Part shown: positions 60,946 to 64,000 of the stretch, in pieces
Layout: each line of letters starts with the position of its first letter
Numbering within the stretch: position 1 is the first letter of the stretch
DNA from: Kribbella sp. CA-293567
GTDB lineage: Bacteria; Actinomycetota; Actinomycetes; Propionibacteriales; Kribbellaceae
Assembly: GCF_027627575.1 (NCBI RefSeq)
Contig: NZ_CP114065.1
Coordinates: 7,502,001 to 7,566,000 of the forward strand
Length of the DNA: 64,000 nt
Reading direction: 5' to 3'
The notes under the pieces: model-generated
The model's input: the letters and a program-made list of their open reading frames with translations, nothing else
Databases searched by the model: none
Told to the model about the DNA's origin: nothing
Translations under genes and position numbers: made by a program

Positions 60946-61821
60946 ATGGCTACCGAAACTTCCAGCACCCGCAGCATCGGCGACGTCCAGGTCAGTCCGA
61001 TCGGGCTCGGCGCGATGCCGATGTCGATCGAGGGCCGGCCCGACGAGAGCCGCTCGATCGCGACGATCCACGCGGCACTCGACGCCGGGATCACGCTGAT
61101 CGACACCGCCGACGCGTACCACCTGGACTCCTCCGACCTCGGTCACAACGAGACGCTGATCGCGAAGGCGCTCAACTCGTACGGCGGTGACACCTCCGGT
61201 GTGCTCGTCGCGACCAAGGGCGGCCACCTGCGGCCGGGCGGCGGCGCCTGGACGCTGGACGGCTCACCGGAGCACCTGAAGCAGGCTGTCGAGGGGTCGC
61301 TCAAGCGGCTCGGCGTCGAGGCGATCGGCCTCTACCAGTTCCACCGGCCGGACCCGAAGACGCCGTACGAGGAGTCGATCGGCGCGATCCGGGACCTGCT
61401 CGACGCGGGCAAGATCCGCCAGGCCGGTATCTCCAACGCCAACCCCGGGCAGATCCGCCAGGCCGGCGAGATCCTCGGCGGCCGGCTGGTCTCGGTGCAG
61501 AACCAGTTCTCGCCCGCCTTCCGCTCCAGCGAACCCGAGCTGGAGCTGTGCGCCGAACTCGGCATCGCCTTCCTGCCCTGGTCCCCGCTCGGCGGCATCT
61601 CCAAGGCCTCCGAGCTCGGCGACCAGCACCCCGCCTTCCACACGCTGGCCGCGGAGCTCGGCGTCAGCCCGCAGAAACTGACCCTGGCCTGGATGCTCGC
61701 CAAGTCCCCGGTCGTCATCCCGATCCCCGGCGCCAGCCGCCCGGAGACCATCCGCGACTCGTACTCCGCGGCCGAGCTGACCCTCACCCCCGACCAGGTC
61801 GCCACGCTCGACGCGGCCTGA
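60946..61821 (+). CDS. aldo/keto reductase
   Basis: A 291-residue TIM-barrel oxidoreductase: catalytic ITLIDTADAYHLDSSD (Asp, Tyr), Lys in VLVATKGGH and His in YQFHRPD, with the NADP-binding IPIPGASRPE near the C-terminus. Start ATG 60946. Substrate unknown. An inverted repeat lies just behind it. Confidence 0.93.
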   Translation: MATETSSTRSIGDVQVSPIGLGAMPMSIEGRPDESRSIATIHAALDAGITLIDTADAYHLDSSDLGHNETLIAKALNSYGGDTSGVLVATKGGHLRPGGGAWTLDGSPEHLKQAVEGSLKRLGVEAIGLYQFHRPDPKTPYEESIGAIRDLLDAGKIRQAGISNANPGQIRQAGEILGGRLVSVQNQFSPAFRSSEPELELCAELGIAFLPWSPLGGISKASELGDQHPAFHTLAAELGVSPQKLTLAWMLAKSPVVIPIPGASRPETIRDSYSAAELTLTPDQVATLDAA

Positions 61822-61836
61822 CCTCGCTCACCCAGG

Positions 61837-61864
61837 GAGTACCGGCGGAATACCTCCGGTACTC
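61837..61864. promoter_or_regulatory. inverted repeat between the reductase and the TPR gene
   Basis: GAGTACCGG (61837-61845) pairs with CCGGTACTC (61856-61864), spacer 10 nt, ending 18 bp before the TPR ATG. It could be an operator or a terminator. Confidence 0.4.
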
Positions 61865-61882
61865 TCTGGCGTTCCACCAGGC

Positions 61883-62236
61883 ATGGAAGACATGCGTGCG
61901 TTGAGCTACGGCCTCGGCCAGCAGTACTTCGACGACCGGAACTACCGTGCCGCGATCCAGGCACTGCTCCCGATCGTCGAGCAGACCCCGGAAGACGTGG
62001 GCACCCGCCTGTTGCTGGCGCGCGCCTACTTCCACAGCGCCCTGCTGAAGCCCGCGGAGCAGCACCTGCTGGAGATCATCGAGCGGACTCCGACGGAGTA
62101 CTACGCCCATCTCCTGATGGCTCGCACCCTCGAACGCCTGAACCGCGCCGAGGAGGCGACCAAGCACCGCCGGATCACCGCGGCGCTCACCGGCGACGAC
62201 TCCCACCTGGCCTCGCAAAGCCTCAGTGCCAAGTAA
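61883..62236 (+). CDS. small tetratricopeptide-repeat protein
   Basis: A 117-residue protein of two to three TPR units (GLGQQYFDDRNYRAAIQALLPIVEQTPED; ARAYFHSALLKPAEQHLLEIIERTP; LMARTLERLNRAEEATKHRRI). An in-frame ATG at 61892 could also start it. Cytosolic adaptor, partner unknown. Confidence 0.85.
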   Translation: MEDMRALSYGLGQQYFDDRNYRAAIQALLPIVEQTPEDVGTRLLLARAYFHSALLKPAEQHLLEIIERTPTEYYAHLLMARTLERLNRAEEATKHRRITAALTGDDSHLASQSLSAK

Positions 62237-62649
62237 CACGATGGTCATCTGAATGATGCGGCTTGACACCTTGCGTTCATCTGGACGCTGAGCGTCAGGG
62301 ATTACTGGATTCGCAGCGAATCCACTGGTAGTGTCCTGCTCGTATCTCCGGCCGGGTATTTCTTTGGTGGAAGAGACCCGGCCGGCTCGTCAATCTGTTG
62401 CGGTCAGAAGCGCACACTTTGTGGGGAATGCGCGCTGCTTCTACCTGCTCGCCGGTTTGATCACAGTCGCTCCAGCCGGCCTCGCCCCGAGTAGACAGGC
62501 CTGCCATCAAACCACCCTTCGATCGGTCGCCCGCGGCTTGACCGCTTGAGCTGACCTCGCATCCTCAGAACCCTTCAGTCCAAGGCTGTTGCCCCGCCCG
62601 GCGGCGGCCGCGGATTCGCTGCGTGCTGCCCATTTTCGGTGAGGCGAAC
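62237..62649. other. 413-bp gap with several palindromes, no credible gene
   Basis: No frame here has a convincing start, SD or protein-like composition. Palindromes: GACGCT-G-AGCGTC at 62284-62296; GGATTCGC-A-GCGAATCC at 62307-62323; a CCGGCCGGGT / ACCCGGCCGG pair at 62348-62357 and 62376-62385 that could form a terminator-like or leader hairpin. The composition is a little less GC-rich than the flanks. It probably holds the promoter and regulatory sites of the acyltransferase operon that follows. Confidence 0.55.
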
Positions 62650-63753
62650 ATGCGTACCCTTCTGCTTTTCGACGGGCTCGGTGGCAACCAGGCCGGCCTG
62701 CTCGCCAGCCTCCGGGAGTTGTCCGGCCGGCCGGAGAACCAGGCGTATTTCCAGACCGTATTCACTGCCCTGAACGAGACCCTGGAATACGCCGGCGCCG
62801 AGCTGGAAACAGCGTACCTACCGGCCGGACTGCCATTGAAACAATGGCTTGAACCAATGGCGGAGATATCCGCTGCCAACTGGTCCGAATCGGTTGTGGC
62901 GGGAATTCTCGTGCACGTCCAGCAGCTCTGCCGGCTGCAGCCGACCGAGTGCGGCGCCGACCCGAGCGTGGTGGCTTCGTTCGGGCACAGCATCGGGCTG
63001 CAGGCGGCCCTGGTCGCCGGGCTGCGGATCCGGCGACTCGACCAGTTCCTCGTCACTGCCTCCAGTTCGCTGAAACTGGTCCTGCTCAGCCTGCTCCGGG
63101 CCCGGCACCTCACCGCGGGCGACCAGCCCGACCCGGCCGTCGTCGAGCGCTACCTGACCACCGCGGACAAAGCCCGTACGCCGAGCCCGATGGCATCCGT
63201 CACGGGACTGCCACGAGCCGAGCTGCAGCAGCTCGTCACCCGCTACAACGACGAAGCGGCCCGCCGGCCGATCACGGTCAGCCTGGCGAACACCCCCACC
63301 GCGCAGGTCCTGAGCGGCACACCCGCCGACCTGCTCGACCTCCACTTCTCCTCGCTGAGCGGCGCCGCGGCGCAGTGGGCGTTCCTGCCGAACACGATTC
63401 CCTTCCACAGCGACCGGCTCGGCCCGGCCGTCCAGCAGGTCCGTGACCGGGATCTGGACTTCATCGGCCCGTTGCCGGCACCTCACGACCTGGCCGTTCC
63501 GGTCTACGCGACCGACGGGCCCCGCAACCTGCAGCACTCCGCCGACCTGGCCGACGAGTACCTGGAGCAGGTGTTCGTCCGGCCGATCGACTGGCCGCCG
63601 GCCGCCGTGCACGCGGTCGGCGACGCCAAGGCCGAACTGGTCGTCGACTGCGGGCCGGGCGCCGCCGCTCGCCGCTTCACCCGCGAGTGCCTGCGGGACG
63701 ACCGCTCTGTCCGCTTCGAGTCCATCCAGCAGTTCTCGCGTCGAGTCCGATAG
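62650..63753 (+). CDS. discrete acyltransferase (FabD/trans-AT family), first of a tandem pair
   Basis: A 367-residue acyltransferase: GHSIGLQAA carries the nucleophilic Ser; PFHSDRLGP has the second catalytic His region. The first motif reads LLFDGLGGNQAG rather than the FPGQG-type sequence usual in FabD, so it is an atypical subgroup, perhaps an acyl hydrolase or a non-malonyl transferase as in some trans-AT PKS loci. ATG 62650, GAGG 6 nt upstream. It is followed 10 bp later by a second AT. Confidence 0.82.
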   Translation: MRTLLLFDGLGGNQAGLLASLRELSGRPENQAYFQTVFTALNETLEYAGAELETAYLPAGLPLKQWLEPMAEISAANWSESVVAGILVHVQQLCRLQPTECGADPSVVASFGHSIGLQAALVAGLRIRRLDQFLVTASSSLKLVLLSLLRARHLTAGDQPDPAVVERYLTTADKARTPSPMASVTGLPRAELQQLVTRYNDEAARRPITVSLANTPTAQVLSGTPADLLDLHFSSLSGAAAQWAFLPNTIPFHSDRLGPAVQQVRDRDLDFIGPLPAPHDLAVPVYATDGPRNLQHSADLADEYLEQVFVRPIDWPPAAVHAVGDAKAELVVDCGPGAAARRFTRECLRDDRSVRFESIQQFSRRVR

Positions 63754-63763
63754 GAGCACCGCC

Positions 63764-64000
63764 ATGCGTTGTCTGCTTTTCCCCGGCCAGGGTGTCCAGA
63801 AGAAGGGCATGGGCGCTGAACTGTTCGGCGCCTTCCCGGCCGAGACCGCCCTCGCCGACGAGATCCTCGGCTACTCGATCGAGGAACTCTGTCTGCGAGA
63901 CCCCGACCGCCGGCTGCGGGACACCCGTTACGTGCAACCGGCTGTGTTCTTCGTCAACGCGCTGCTCGGCCGGCAGCGGATCGCCGAGCAGCCGGGCGGC
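63764..64000 (+). CDS. malonyl-CoA:ACP acyltransferase, second of tandem pair, 3' end off window
   Basis: Starts ATG 63764 with TAGGAG upstream. The visible N-terminal 79 residues (MRCLLFPGQGVQKKGMGAEL) are the canonical FPGQG-x-KGMG motif of FabD and of trans-acting AT proteins in polyketide clusters. The active-site GHSLG is beyond the window edge. Two adjacent discrete ATs suggest a trans-AT PKS cluster continues to the right. Confidence 0.85.
   Translation, partial: MRCLLFPGQGVQKKGMGAELFGAFPAETALADEILGYSIEELCLRDPDRRLRDTRYVQPAVFFVNALLGRQRIAEQPGG

Noticed and set aside
1..64000. CRISPR array
   Set aside because: No regularly spaced 25-40 bp repeats were seen; the only short tandem repeats are the 48-bp coding unit and two local duplications.

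Overview
The window is high-GC DNA with dense coding, frequent GTG (and one TTG) starts, many 4-nt ATGA/GTGA stop-start overlaps, menaquinone synthesis (menB), actinobacterial-type sensory and secretion genes, and no archaeal or Gram-negative hallmark genes. It looks like the chromosome of a soil actinomycete, and the gene mix resembles Kribbella or another Propionibacteriales/Nocardioides relative. This assignment is inferred from gene content, not from a marker-gene tree. No transposase, integrase, rRNA or CRISPR array was seen.

Layout. 1-3.5 kb is housekeeping: the end of a K+/H+ antiporter, tRNA-Ser(CGA), tadA with its partner gene, a small basic protein, and upp. 3.5-23.3 kb is a type VII secretion (T7SS) effector region. 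An AAA+ ATPase fused to a beta-helix follows a giant 5245-residue protein. That protein has a WXG100-like N-terminus, hydrophobic segments, a pentapeptide-like N-L-P-G repeat tract, and four tandem modules that each carry the R / S-T-S / Q-x-E signature of ADP-ribosyltransferases. Two small ESX-type proteins are read divergently. 23.3-29.3 kb is an arsenic cluster. One arm is arsR-acr3-arsC. The divergent arm is a translationally coupled operon of a Cys-Cys-Gly peptide, an M28-type peptidase, an ArsO-like flavoprotein and an MFS transporter. 29.3-35.4 kb returns to T7SS: an EssC/EccC-like ATPase with an FHA-like N-terminus, a membrane protein and an ECF sigma factor in one overlapping operon. 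The arsenic cluster therefore sits between two T7SS blocks.

35.6-51.5 kb is mixed: a membrane-anchored ricin-type lectin, menB, a LacI regulator, a secreted X-Pro dipeptidyl peptidase, a GH95 fucosidase, an AraC-type regulator, a PadR/HAAS pair, a GNAT, a class III nucleotide cyclase overlapping a cyclic-nucleotide-binding protein, a UGT-type glycosyltransferase and a ThrE-type exporter. 51.6-56.5 kb is a sugar or polyol catabolic operon (cupin, Gfo/Idh/MocA oxidoreductase, DUF993 aldolase-like protein, two TIM-barrel isomerases) preceded by a perfect LacI-type operator. 56.6-62.2 kb has a GAF-PAS-GGDEF cyclase, a PH-domain membrane protein, a GNAT, a Tat-exported PhoD phosphatase, an aldo/keto reductase and a TPR protein. 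After a 413-bp gap rich in palindromes, the right edge enters two tandem discrete acyltransferases, probably the edge of a trans-AT polyketide cluster.

The two most interesting systems are (i) the giant multi-ART T7SS candidate 'polytoxin' with its beta-helix/AAA+ partner, and (ii) the arsenic-linked Cys-pair peptide operon, whose peptidase carries a substitution at the expected last zinc ligand.
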